Source: Pseudomonas morbosilactucae | Lineage (GTDB): Bacteria > Pseudomonadota > Gammaproteobacteria > Pseudomonadales > Pseudomonadaceae | DNA length: 58,890 nt | Direction of reading: 5' to 3' | NCBI RefSeq assembly: GCF_023241715.1 | Contig: NZ_JALQCW010000077.1 | Location: 1-58,890, forward strand | Shown: one piece after another, positions 26,613-35,597 of the stretch | Layout: every line of letters begins with the position of its first letter | Numbering within the stretch: the stretch's first letter is position 1 | Position numbers and translations under genes: made by a program | The notes under the pieces: generated by a model | What the model was told of the DNA's origin: nothing | What the model saw: the letters and a program-made list of their open reading frames with translations, nothing else | The model's database searches: none

Positions 26613-26685
26613 GTAGGAGCTGGCTTGCCAGCGATGGCGGTTTCAACAGCGCTGCAAGCCTCAAGCTCCCAAGCCGGCTCCTACA
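26613..26685. repeat. REPIN
   Basis: GTAGGAGCTGGCTTGCCAGC at the left faces AAGCCGGCTCCTAC at the right. The centre contains a CTGCAAGCCTCAAGC stretch of the second repeat class. It lies between dbpA and the MFS gene. Confidence 0.88.
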
Positions 26686-26691
26686 GTGTGG

Positions 26692-28119
26692 CTAGTGTTC
26701 GATGTGTTCTTCGACTTTGCGGGCTCGGCGACCGTCGGTGGGGGAGAGCTGGAGGAAGATCCCCGCCGCCAGCATGGCCATGATCCCCACGGTGAGGAAG
26801 GTCAGTTGAAAGGCCCCCAGCACGGTCTCCACGCCGTCGTTGCCGACCTTGGCGGTAAAGCCGCCGAGCAGCGCACCGGCACACGCCACCCCCAGGCTCA
26901 GGGACAGTTGCGCGACCACCGAGAGCAGGCTGTTGCCGCTGCTGGCGGAGGCGTCGTCGAGGTCGATCAGGGTCACGGTGTTCATGGCCGTGAACTGCAG
27001 CGAGTTGATCGCCCCCAGTAGTCCGAGCATGGCCAGCAGCAACGGGTAGGGTGTCTGTTCACTCACCAGGCCCATGCAGGCCAGCATCAAACCCAGGGCC
27101 AGGGTGTTGCCGGTCAGCACCACGCGATAACCCAGGCGCTCGATCAGTGGCCGCGCCACCGACTTGGCCAGCATTGCCGCCGCCGCCAGGGGCAGCATGC
27201 TCATGCCTGCCTGGGACGGCGAATAGCCCAGCGCCACTTGCAGCAGCAGCGGCACCAGGAACGGCAGGGCACCGCTGCCCAAGCGAGCGAACAGGTTGCC
27301 GAGAATGCCCACGGCAAAGGTCCGTACCTTGAACAGCGACGGGGCGAACAACGGGTTGTCGATGTGCACCGCCCGCAGCCAGTACGCCGCCAGGCACGCC
27401 AGGCCGCCGAACAGCAGCAACATCACCCGCAGATGGGGCAGGTGCAGTTCACCCAGGCCCTCCATGGCGATGGTGATGAGCACCATCGCCGCGCCGAACA
27501 GCAAGAAGCCCGGGCCGTCGAAACGCGTGCGTTCACTGCCGCGCAGGTCTGGAATGAAGCGCCACACCGCGTAGCAACCAATAGCGCCCACCGGCAGGTT
27601 GATCAGGAAGATCCAGTGCCAGCTCAGGTACTCCACCATCCAGCCGCCCAGGGTCGGGCCCAGCAGCGGCCCGAGCAAGCCGGGGATGGTAATGAAGCCC
27701 ATGATCCGTACCAGCTCGGAGCGCGGGTAGGCACGCAGCACCACCAATCGCCCCACCGGCAGCATCAGCGCACCGCCCAGGCCCTGAATCACCCGGGCGC
27801 CAATCAACAGGCTCAGGGAGTTGGACAGGGCGCAGAGCAGCGAACCGATGCTGAACAGCAAGATCGCGCCAAAGAAGATGCGCTTGGTGCCGAAGCGATC
27901 AGCGATCCAGCCCGAGGCTGGAATCAGCAGGGCCACGGTGAGCATGTAGGCAATGATCACGCCCTGCATGCGCAGCGGGTTTTCCGCCAGGTCCCGGGCC
28001 ATGGCTGGCAGCGCGGTGTTGAGGATGGTGCCGTCCAGGGACTGCATGAAAAAGGCGATTGCCACCACCCACGGCAGCCAGCGGGTGGTGGTGGCGTCAA
28101 GAACCGGGCGGTTGGGCAT
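26692..28119 (-). CDS. MFS multidrug exporter, DHA2 family (MdtD-like)
   Basis: A 475-residue inner-membrane protein with 14 predicted helices. The start TRWLPWVVAIAFFMQSLDGT, with the following NTALPAMARDL, is the D1-type motif of drug:H+ antiporters. Motif A GWIADRFGTKRIF lies in the loop between helices 2 and 3, and motif C features appear around GLLGPLLGPTLGGW. It resembles MdtD most closely by eye. It lies downstream of the TldD/PmbA pair on the same strand, with a 67-base gap that holds a repeat. Confidence 0.9.
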   Translation of the reverse strand: MPNRPVLDATTTRWLPWVVAIAFFMQSLDGTILNTALPAMARDLAENPLRMQGVIIAYMLTVALLIPASGWIADRFGTKRIFFGAILLFSIGSLLCALSNSLSLLIGARVIQGLGGALMLPVGRLVVLRAYPRSELVRIMGFITIPGLLGPLLGPTLGGWMVEYLSWHWIFLINLPVGAIGCYAVWRFIPDLRGSERTRFDGPGFLLFGAAMVLITIAMEGLGELHLPHLRVMLLLFGGLACLAAYWLRAVHIDNPLFAPSLFKVRTFAVGILGNLFARLGSGALPFLVPLLLQVALGYSPSQAGMSMLPLAAAAMLAKSVARPLIERLGYRVVLTGNTLALGLMLACMGLVSEQTPYPLLLAMLGLLGAINSLQFTAMNTVTLIDLDDASASSGNSLLSVVAQLSLSLGVACAGALLGGFTAKVGNDGVETVLGAFQLTFLTVGIMAMLAAGIFLQLSPTDGRRARKVEEHIEH

Positions 28120-28144
28120 GGGACCTCTTCAGGGCAGTAACCGG

Positions 28145-28190
28145 TTAGGCAGCGTCAAGCCGCAAGCTCGCTGCTTGCAGCTGATTTCAT
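28145..28190. repeat. Short inverted repeat of the CAAGC/GCTTG class
   Basis: GTCAAGCCGCAAGC is followed by GCTGCTTGCAGCTGA. It lies between the MFS gene and the PmbA-like gene. Confidence 0.5.
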
Positions 28191-29524
28191 AAGGTCAAGG
28201 TCAGGCGGCTGACCAGGGCGCCCGGCAGTTCCATGGAGCCGGTCTGCCGCTGGCTGTAGGTGCTGGCAGACAGAATCAGATCGCGCTCGCGGGTCAGGGC
28301 CTCAAGCTGGGTGCCGAGCAAACTGTAGACGCTGTCATCGAAGCGCATGGTGCTCACCGGTGCCTGGATCTGCCCGTCTTCCACCCAGAAGGTGGCGAAG
28401 CGGGTCATGCCGGTCAGGCGCGCCGCTGGCTGGTCCGAATAGTTCAGGTACCACAGGTTGCTGATGTACAGGCCGGTGCCCAGTTGCCGCAAAACCTCTT
28501 CCTGCGGTAACTGCCCGGGCGCCATGTTCAGTGCGCTGGGAGACTCGCCGGCGTCGGCGCCGTTGGTGGTCAGGCCGTACTCGGCGGCGCTGCGGGAGTT
28601 GATCAGTTGATCCCCGGCGGCACCTTGGGCGATCAGCGCCAGGTCACTGCGCGGATAACCTTCGTCGGAGAACGCCGGGCTCAACGAGCCGCTGACCTGC
28701 TCACCGAGGGAGACCAAGGGGCTGAGGCGAGCGTCGCCGGCATAGAGCTTCTGCAGCGGGCTGTGTTTGCTGGCAATGGCCTGGGCCGAGAAGCCGCCCC
28801 AGCTGAGCATGCCCATGATTTCTTCCAGGGCCGCCGGCGCCAGGTAGGCCCGGTACTGCCCCGGGGCCAGGGTGCGCAGCGGCCGGCCAAGGAACTCCAG
28901 TTGCTGGCGCGCCTGCTCGAAGCGCCGGGCAAAGTCCTCGCTGTTCCAGGCATGCCCGGCGTAGCTGGCTTTCACCGCTTCGCCGTTCGCGTGGAACAGG
29001 CTGAAGTCGAAGTTGAAGCTGTTGGCCTGGTGCCAGCCGAAGGCCCCCGAAGAACTGGCGAAACCGCGGCTGATGGGGCCGGCGGCGTAGAAGCCCACCA
29101 GGTCCAGCCCAGCGGCGGCACGGCCGATTTCGGCCACCACCTGTTCGCTGCCCGGCAGCGGGTGTTCCTGCACATCGCGGGTCTGCCAGGCGTTGTGATT
29201 GAGCAACAGGTACGGGTCCTTGGGCAGCAGGGGCAAGGTGTCCCGCAGTTGTTGCAGGCCTTCGGCGAGGCGCTGCTGATCGACCTCGAGATCGCCGGCC
29301 AAGGTGATGTCCAGGTCGGCGTGGCGGCCGTTGTCGATCAGCTTGAAGCCCAGGCTGGCCTGTTGCACCTGGCCGGCCTGACGCACCTGGGCGTGGTTGA
29401 AACGGATGAATTCCGAGGCTTCGGCGGCGTAGCTCAGGGTGAACTGTTCCGGCTCGCGCAAGGCATCCTGCAGCCAGGCGACCAAGGCCTTGAAATGCGT
29501 AGCCTGATTCTTGGACGGGCTCAT
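28187..29524 (-). CDS. PmbA/TldE-like subunit of a TldD/PmbA-type protease
   Basis: A 445-residue cytoplasmic protein of the TldD/PmbA (peptidase U62) family. It has no HExxxH zinc motif, as expected for the TldE/PmbA-type non-catalytic partner. Typical segments are ISRGFASSSGAFGWHQ and the C-terminal LSASTYSQRQTGSMELPGAL. Its ATG overlaps the stop of the TldD-like gene by one base, so the two are translationally coupled. The pair should form a heteromeric peptidase that degrades unstructured peptides. It looks divergent from housekeeping PmbA, so it is probably a second copy. Confidence 0.85.
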   Translation of the reverse strand: MSPSKNQATHFKALVAWLQDALREPEQFTLSYAAEASEFIRFNHAQVRQAGQVQQASLGFKLIDNGRHADLDITLAGDLEVDQQRLAEGLQQLRDTLPLLPKDPYLLLNHNAWQTRDVQEHPLPGSEQVVAEIGRAAAGLDLVGFYAAGPISRGFASSSGAFGWHQANSFNFDFSLFHANGEAVKASYAGHAWNSEDFARRFEQARQQLEFLGRPLRTLAPGQYRAYLAPAALEEIMGMLSWGGFSAQAIASKHSPLQKLYAGDARLSPLVSLGEQVSGSLSPAFSDEGYPRSDLALIAQGAAGDQLINSRSAAEYGLTTNGADAGESPSALNMAPGQLPQEEVLRQLGTGLYISNLWYLNYSDQPAARLTGMTRFATFWVEDGQIQAPVSTMRFDDSVYSLLGTQLEALTRERDLILSASTYSQRQTGSMELPGALVSRLTLTL

Positions 29525-30966
29525 CAGGCGTCTCCTCCGAATACATCAATCTTGCTGAACACGCAGGCTGGTGAGGCATGGCCGACGCGGATCACCTGGT
29601 TCGGTTCGCCCTTGCCGCAATTCGGCGTGCCCAGGACCTTGAAGGTGCCGGCATCGCCCACGGCGCTGAGGTTGCCCCAGAAACGCGCGGAGATGCCCCG
29701 GTAGTTGGGGTTCTTCACCACGCCCTTGAGTTCACCGTTTTCGATCAGTTGGCCCCATTCGCAGCCGAACTGGAATTTGTTGCGTGCGTCGTCGATGGAC
29801 CAGGAACGGTTGGTGGACATCAGGATGCCGTGCTCGATGTTGCCGATCAGTTGCTCCAGGGGCTGGTCCCCTGGCTCGATATTGAGGTTGGCCATGCGGT
29901 CGATGGGTGGGCGGTTCCAGCTGCAGGCGCGGCTGTTGGCCACGCCGTCGAGGCCGGCCCGGTATTGCGAGAGGGCGCCGCCGAGGGGGCGGACCAGCAG
30001 GCCTTCGCGGATCAGGAATTGTTTGCTGGCGGCGCTGCCGTCGTCGTCATGGCCGTAGCTGGCGAGCTGTTCGGGGATGTCCGGGTCGAACGTCACGTTG
30101 AGCAGGCGGGAGCCGTATTGCAAGTGGCCGAAGTCGCTGGTCTTGACGAAACTGGTGCCGGCGTAATTGCGCTCGTCGCCGAGGATCCGGTCCAGCTCCA
30201 GAGGATGGCCGATGGACTCGTGGATCTGCAGCATCATCTGGTCAGGCATCAGCAGCAGGTCCCGTGGGCCCTGGGGCGTGTTGGGCGCCAGCAGCAATTG
30301 CAGGGCCTGGTCGGCCACGTGGGGCGCGGCGCCTTGCAGGCCGCAACGGCTGATCACGTCGGCGCCGCCCTGTTGGCCGAAGTTCTCGCGGCCGAGGCTG
30401 CGGGTCTGGCTGTCATTGCCGTCGTAGGCCGTCACGTCCAGGCCAGGGTAGACAAAGCGCTGGGCCTGGCGCAGTTCTGCACCGGCGCTGTTGAGGTAAA
30501 TCTGCTCGACGTGGGTGATGCCAATACTCACTTGCCAGTTCACCAGGCGGTCGTCCCGGGGCACCGAGGCCGATTCTTCCCCCAGCAGTTGGTAGCACTC
30601 GCTGAGAGACGGGAAGGGCTGCTCTAGGTTCGGCGAAAAATAATCAGCCCGATCACTGGAAACCGCTTGCTGGCGCAGGTCCAACAGGGCGTGGTCGGCG
30701 ATTAGCCGGGCTTGCTGTTCGGCGCGCTCCAGGGCGGCCTGGAGCCCGGTCTGGGACAGGTCGTTGGTGGCCGCATAGGCTTCGACACCCTTCACACGCA
30801 CGGTGAGCATGGCGCCTTCGTCGCGTCTCAGGCTGGGCGGTTCCGCGACGTTCTTGCGCACCGAGAGGTACTGGCCCGACTCGCGCACGTAACGCAGGGA
30901 AAAGAATTCGGCGCCCGTGCGCAAGGCAGCGAAGCGCTGCTTGAGCTGGGGGTGAAAGTCGAACAT
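29524..30966 (-). CDS. TldD-like catalytic subunit of a TldD/PmbA-type protease
   Basis: A 480-residue protein with the TldD zinc motif HESIGH (HExxxH) in LMLQIHESIGHPLELDRILG, followed by the family's YAGTSFV segment and a C-terminal N-rich stretch (CGKGEPNQ). Start chosen at ATG 30966 because a near-perfect AAGGAGG lies 7 bases upstream; an in-frame start seven codons earlier has no such site. TldD/TldE pairs are metallopeptidases that mature some small peptide antibiotics and degrade CcdA-type antitoxins. No peptide precursor gene was found nearby. Confidence 0.88.
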   Translation of the reverse strand: MFDFHPQLKQRFAALRTGAEFFSLRYVRESGQYLSVRKNVAEPPSLRRDEGAMLTVRVKGVEAYAATNDLSQTGLQAALERAEQQARLIADHALLDLRQQAVSSDRADYFSPNLEQPFPSLSECYQLLGEESASVPRDDRLVNWQVSIGITHVEQIYLNSAGAELRQAQRFVYPGLDVTAYDGNDSQTRSLGRENFGQQGGADVISRCGLQGAAPHVADQALQLLLAPNTPQGPRDLLLMPDQMMLQIHESIGHPLELDRILGDERNYAGTSFVKTSDFGHLQYGSRLLNVTFDPDIPEQLASYGHDDDGSAASKQFLIREGLLVRPLGGALSQYRAGLDGVANSRACSWNRPPIDRMANLNIEPGDQPLEQLIGNIEHGILMSTNRSWSIDDARNKFQFGCEWGQLIENGELKGVVKNPNYRGISARFWGNLSAVGDAGTFKVLGTPNCGKGEPNQVIRVGHASPACVFSKIDVFGGDA

Positions 30967-31006
30967 GCGGGGACCTCCTTGTGACACGCGGGGGCTGCCT
31001 GGCTTT

Positions 31007-31031
31007 GATCGCCGGCATGCCGGCTCCTACA
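31007..31031. repeat. Single REP sequence
   Basis: A lone GATCGCCGGCATGCCGGC followed by TCCTAC, upstream of the TldD-like gene. Confidence 0.75.
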
Positions 31032-31115
31032 GGAGCTTTGGGGAAGGCGACTAGATTAGGCCGCTGAAGGGCGCAGGATCAAGCGGGGGAATGAGGCGGG
31101 GGCAACGAGGTGAAA

Positions 31116-31142
31116 CGGCGCCGACCCTTGCGGTCGACGCCG
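31116..31142 (-). terminator. Hairpin after betA, probable terminator
   Basis: Arms CGGCGCCGAC (31116-31125) and GTCGACGCCG (31133-31142) pair with one mismatch. The stem starts 8 bases after the betA stop on the minus strand. The following T content is poor, so this is a moderate call. Confidence 0.55.
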
Positions 31143-31149
31143 ATGTTGC

Positions 31150-32846
31150 TTACTGCGCGGTCGGGCTCACTTCACGCAGCGGCTTGCCACGTACCGGTGC
31201 TTCACCGGCCACGTAGTAGTCGGCAGTGCTGCGTGGCAGCGGCTGGCGACCACGGATCTTGTCGGCGATTTTCTCGGCGATCATGATCGTCGGTGCGTTG
31301 AGGTTGCCGGTGGTGATGATCGGCATGATCGAGGCATCCACGACGCGCAGACCTTGCATGCCATGCACGCGACCTTCGCCATCGACCACGGCCATCTCGT
31401 CGGTGCCCATCTTGCACGAGCAGGACGGGTGGAACGCGGTTTCGGCGTGCTCGCGGATGAAAGTATCCAGTTGCTCGTCGGTCTGCACTTCGATGCCCGG
31501 GCTGATTTCGCGGCCACGGTATGGGTCCAGCGCTGGCTGTTGCATGATTTCCCGGGTCAGGCGGATGCCGTCGCGGAATTCCTGCCAGTCCTGCTCGGTG
31601 GCCATGTAGTTGAAGAGGATGCTTGGGTGCTGGCGCGGGTCCTTGGACTTGAGCTGCACGCGGCCACGGCTCGGCGAACGCATGGAGCCCATGTGCGCCT
31701 GGAAGCCGTGCTCTTTTACCCCGTTGCTGCCGTTGTAGTTAATCGCCACCGGCAGGAAGTGGTACTGGATGTTCGGCCATTCGAACTCTTCGCGGGTACG
31801 GATGAAACCACCGGCTTCGAACTGGTTGCTGGCGCCGATACCGGTACCGTTGAACAGCCACTCGGCACCGATGGCCGGCTGGTTCCACCACAGCAGCGAT
31901 GGGTACAGCGAGACTGGCTGGGTGCAGGCGTATTGCAGGTACAGCTCCAGGTGGTCCTGCAGGTTTTCACCCACGCCCGGCAGGTCGTGGACCACCGGGA
32001 TGTCCAGGCTTTCCAGGAGCTTGGCCGGGCCGACGCCGGAGCGTTGCAGCAGTTGTGGCGAGGCGATTGCACCGCTGCACACCAGCACTTCCTTGCGCGC
32101 GCGGGCTTCCACGCGTTCTTCGGCGGCGCGACCAGGTAACGCACGCCTACGGCACGCTTGCCTTCAAACAGGACCTTGTCGGTCAGGGCGTGGGTGACGA
32201 TGGTCAGGGTCGAACGCTGCTTGGCCACGTCGAGGTAACCGCGGGCGGTGCTGGCGCGACGACCTTTAGGGGTGACGGTGCGGTCCATCGGACCGAAGCC
32301 TTCCTGCTGGTAGCCGTTCAAGTCTTCGGTGCGCGGGTAACCGGCCTGCACGCCGGCTTCGACCATGGCGTGGAACAGCGGGTTGTTGCCAGCTTTGGGC
32401 GTGGTCACACTGACCGGGCCTTCGCCACCGTGGTAGTCGTTGGGACCGATGTCACGGGTTTCCGCTTTTCTGAAGTACGGCAGGCAGTTGAGGTAGTCCC
32501 AGTCTTCAAGACCTGGCAGCTTGGCCCAGTTGTCGTAGTCCATGGCGTTGCCGCGGATGTAGCACATGCCGTTGATCAGCGACGAGCCGCCCAGGCCTTT
32601 GCCGCGACCGCATTCCATGCGACGACCGTCCATGTGCGGCTCTGGATCGGTTTCGTAGGCCCAGTTGTAGCGACGGCCTTGCAGCGGGAACGCCAGGGCC
32701 GCCGGCATCTGGGTGCGGAAGTCGAAACGGTAGTCCGGGCCGCCGGCTTCCAGCAGCAGGACAGTGACGCCGGCGTCTTCAGTCAGACGGGTCGCCAGGG
32801 TGTTACCGGCAGAGCCGGCACCCACAATGATGTAGTCGTATTCCAT
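31150..32846 (-). pseudogene. betA: Choline dehydrogenase BetA, interrupted by a single-base frameshift
   Basis: Together the two frames match BetA, the membrane-associated FAD enzyme of the GMC oxidoreductase family that oxidises choline to betaine aldehyde. The first part has the FAD motif VGAGSAGNTLATRL (Gly9, 11, 14) and GMC signature GRGKGLGGSSLINGM. It drifts out of frame after VRYLV, near 32130. The second frame resumes with EARARKEVLVCSGAIASPQL and holds the C-terminal catalytic region AFHPSCSCKMG and GNLNAPTIMIAEK. Adding one G (GTCGGCGCC instead of GTCGCGCC) gives 565 residues, the family length. As printed no full enzyme is encoded; an assembly error is likely because the rest is well preserved. 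Confidence 0.9.
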
Positions 32847-32865
32847 GAAGCATCCTCCGGATGCA

Positions 32866-32990
32866 GCGACAAGCTTTACGCTTCAAGCTGCAAGAGAAAA
32901 ACAGTGAGCGATTAGGCTCTCTGAGAGTCGGGTGGTCGCTGCAAGCAAATGCCTTGGCCTTTGCTTGCAGCTTGTCGCTAGTTGCTTGCG
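32866..32990. repeat. Inverted GCGACAAGCT/AGCTTGTCGC repeat
   Basis: GCGACAAGCT near 32866 and CTTGCAGCTTGTCGC (32964-32978) face each other across about 90 bases, with further GCAAGC and GCTTGC copies between. It fills the gap between betB and betA, within the operon. Confidence 0.7.
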
Positions 32991-32995
32991 GCTGC

Positions 32996-34468
32996 TCAGA
33001 ACACCGAGACGTAATCGCCCAGCTCGACCTGTACCGACTTGATGCGGGTGAAATTGTTCAGCGAGCTGATCCCGTTTTCACGGCCCACGCCCGACTGCTT
33101 GTAGCCGCCGACTGGCATCTTGGCGTCGGATTCGCCCCAGGCGTTGATCCAGCAGATACCGGCTTCGAGTTGATGAATCACGCGGTGGGCACGGTTCAGG
33201 TCTTTGGTGACCAGGCCGGCAGCGAGGCCGAAGTCGGTGTCGTTGGCACGACGGATGACTTCTTCTTCGGTTTCGTAAGTCAGGATCGCCATCACCGGGC
33301 CGAAGATTTCTTCGCGGACGATGGTCATCTCGTCGGTGCAGTCGGTGAATACGGTCGGTGCAACAAAGGCGCCTTTGGCGAATTCGCCTTCGGTCAGGCG
33401 TTCGCCGCCGCACAGTACGCGGGCGCCTTCTTCCTTGCCCTTGGCGATGTAGCCCAGCACGCTTTCCATGTGGGCGAAGCTCACCAGCGGACCGAAGTTG
33501 GTGTTTTCGTCTTCCGGGTTGCCGATGCGGATGCGCGCTACACGTTCAACGATCTTGGCTTCGAACGCGGCTTTCAGGTGGCTCGGTACGAACACACGAG
33601 TGCCGTTGGTGCAGACCTGACCCGAGCTGTAGAAGTTGGCCATCATGGCGGTGTCGGCGGCGCGATCCAGGTCGGCGTCGTCGAAAATGATCAGCGGGGA
33701 CTTGCCGCCCAGTTCCATGGTCACGTCTTTCAGCGAGGAGCTAGAAGCGCTGGCCATGACCTTCTTGCCGGTGTCGGTGCCGCCGGTGAAGGAGATTTTT
33801 TCGATGCGCGGGTGCTCGGTCAGCCAGGTGCCGACTTCACGGCCGCTGCCGGTGAGAACGTTGAACACGCCATCCGGAACGCCGGCTTCGGTGTAGATCT
33901 CGGCCAGTTTCAGGGTGGTCAGCGAGGTGACTTCGCTGGGCTTGAAGATCATCGCGTTACCGGCAGCCAGGGCTGGCGCGGATTTCCACAGGGCGATCTG
34001 GATCGGATAGTTCCAGGCGCCGATACCGGCCACGACGCCCAGAGGCTCGCGACGGGTGTAGACGAAAGAAGTGGTGCGCAGGGGGATCTGCTCGCCTTCG
34101 ATGGCGGGCACCAGGCCTGCGTAATATTCCAGCACGTCGGCGCCGGTGACGATGTCGACATACTTGGTTTCGGAGAACGCCTTGCCGGTGTCCAGGGTTT
34201 CCAGAGCGGCCAGTTCGTCGTTGCGCTCACGCAGGATTTCGACGGCGCGACGCAGGATGCGCGAACGCTCCATGGCGGTCATGGCGGCCCAGATTTTCTG
34301 GCCTTTTTCGGCGCTGACCACGGCGCGTTCAACGTCGGCTTGGGTGGCACGTTGCACTTTGGCGAGAACTTCACCGTTAGCCGGGTTGATGGCGTCGAAG
34401 GTGGCATCGCTGCCAGCGTCGCTGTAGCCGCCGTCAATGTAGAGTTTTTGCAGTTCGAAACGGGCCAT
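32996..34468 (-). CDS. betB: Betaine aldehyde dehydrogenase
   Basis: A 490-residue cytoplasmic aldehyde dehydrogenase that converts betaine aldehyde to glycine betaine with NAD(P)+. Motifs: NYPIQIALWK and KPSEVTSL in the cofactor site, GGTDTGKK, the general base in VTMELGGKSP, and the nucleophile Cys in SGQVCTNGTRVFVP. Length equals PaBADH-type enzymes. GAGGACTTT precedes the ATG. It is the middle gene of betI-betB-betA, with 108 bases after betI, and works directly after BetA. Confidence 0.97.
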   Translation of the reverse strand: MARFELQKLYIDGGYSDAGSDATFDAINPANGEVLAKVQRATQADVERAVVSAEKGQKIWAAMTAMERSRILRRAVEILRERNDELAALETLDTGKAFSETKYVDIVTGADVLEYYAGLVPAIEGEQIPLRTTSFVYTRREPLGVVAGIGAWNYPIQIALWKSAPALAAGNAMIFKPSEVTSLTTLKLAEIYTEAGVPDGVFNVLTGSGREVGTWLTEHPRIEKISFTGGTDTGKKVMASASSSSLKDVTMELGGKSPLIIFDDADLDRAADTAMMANFYSSGQVCTNGTRVFVPSHLKAAFEAKIVERVARIRIGNPEDENTNFGPLVSFAHMESVLGYIAKGKEEGARVLCGGERLTEGEFAKGAFVAPTVFTDCTDEMTIVREEIFGPVMAILTYETEEEVIRRANDTDFGLAAGLVTKDLNRAHRVIHQLEAGICWINAWGESDAKMPVGGYKQSGVGRENGISSLNNFTRIKSVQVELGDYVSVF

Positions 34469-34576
34469 AAAGTCCTCGCAAGTGCATAAGTGGTTGGCGT
34501 TGACCGCTGGGGTGAGCCTTAAGGTTCTGGCAACACCGATCAGCAGCAGTTCAGGGGTTGAGCGTTTATGTGGGCT

Positions 34577-35170
34577 CTAACTCACCTGCTTGGCCAATTG
34601 GAAATCCATGTATTCGTAAGCGATTCGCTGCGCCTGCTCCGTGTCGAAAGCGTCTCCCGACAGCGCGCCACGCAACCACAATCCGTCGATCAGGGCGGCC
34701 AGGCCCCGGGCTGCGTTGCGTGCATCATTCAGAGGCAGAACGCGGCGGAACTGGCAGCACAGGTTGGAATACAGGCGGTGATCGTTGATCCGCTGCAACC
34801 GGTGCAAAGACGGGTGGTGCATGCTGGTGGCCCAGAAGGCCAGCCAGGTTTTCATTGCCGGGCCATTGACCTGGCTGGCGTCGAAGTTGCCTTCGATAAT
34901 CACCTGCAGATGAGCCCGAGGGCTGTCATCTGTCAGCGCCAGTCGACGCGCGGTGACGTTCTCTATCAGGACATTCATCAGGTACCGCATCGTGGCGGCG
35001 ATCAGGCCGTTCTTGTCCTGAAAGTAATGACTGATGATGCCGTTCGAGACACCGGCCAAACGGGCGATCAGCGCAATGCTGGCGTCCCCCATTCCGACCT
35101 GATCAACCGCCTGTAGCGTGGCTTCGATCAATTGCTGGCGGCGTATGGGTTGCATACCGACCTTGGGCAT
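34577..35170 (-). CDS. betI: Choline-responsive TetR-family repressor BetI
   Basis: A 197-residue regulator. The N-terminal TetR helix-turn-helix reads IALIARLAGVSNGIISHYFQDK, in the BetI form. The start MPKVGMQPIRRQQLIEATL is nearly universal among BetI proteins. GGAGAGG lies before the ATG. BetI represses the bet genes and lets go when choline binds. It heads the minus-strand betI-betB-betA operon, divergent from betT, and a 20-base palindrome lies 70 bases upstream. Confidence 0.97.
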   Translation of the reverse strand: MPKVGMQPIRRQQLIEATLQAVDQVGMGDASIALIARLAGVSNGIISHYFQDKNGLIAATMRYLMNVLIENVTARRLALTDDSPRAHLQVIIEGNFDASQVNGPAMKTWLAFWATSMHHPSLHRLQRINDHRLYSNLCCQFRRVLPLNDARNAARGLAALIDGLWLRGALSGDAFDTEQAQRIAYEYMDFQLAKQVS

Positions 35171-35240
35171 CTTGCACCTCTCCTTAGGCCCGCCGGCAGA
35201 CGTAATACAGCTGTCGGCAACTGGGCCAGTCTATTTTGTT

Positions 35241-35260
35241 TTGATTGAACGTTCAATCAA
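35241..35260. promoter_or_regulatory. Perfect 20-base palindrome, candidate BetI operator
   Basis: TTGATTGAAC and GTTCAATCAA are exact complements with no spacer. Its core TGAACGTTCA type is the pattern of TetR-family operators. Placed between the divergent betI and betT, it fits BetI control of betIBA and possibly betT. Confidence 0.85.
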
Positions 35261-35511
35261 CAAAGAATAAGCTCTGCGACAAATCGTCGCTGCCTGAGGG
35301 GTTCACCTGCTCGCAGACGACGGAAAAGCGGCCTCTGAAAAAACCAGAACCGACCAGTGGCATGGCGTTGACCGGCAAGAGAACGGACGTGTTGATGGGG
35401 CAGGACGCTCCGGGGGCCAGGCGTTGAACGGTAGGTTCATGCCCAACCTTCGATGCTGGTGCGCAACGCGGTTTCTGCGGTTTCGGGTTTTTTCGGGGTG
35501 TCTTTATATCA

Positions 35512-35547
35512 CCCGACGATCGGCTGCCAACTAACCGATTAGTCGGG
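35512..35547 (+). other. Hairpin in the betT leader
   Basis: CCCGACGATCGG (35512-35523) pairs with CCGATT-A-GTCGGG (35535-35547), with a bulged A and one G-U pair around an 11-base loop. It ends 50 bases before the betT ATG. Confidence 0.5.
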
Positions 35548-35597
35548 GACCGTGTTGCCTTGTGTCCTTCTCTCGCACTGCCTGGAGCATCTGTGCA

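Larger units (their letters stand above)
35171..35597. other. betI-betT divergent control region
   Basis: This 427-base gap contains the TTGATTGAAC palindrome at 35241-35260 and a hairpin at 35512-35547. It is relatively AT-rich near 35231-35270 and near 35485-35511. No gene was recognised in the middle part, although one strand is open by chance. Confidence 0.6.
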
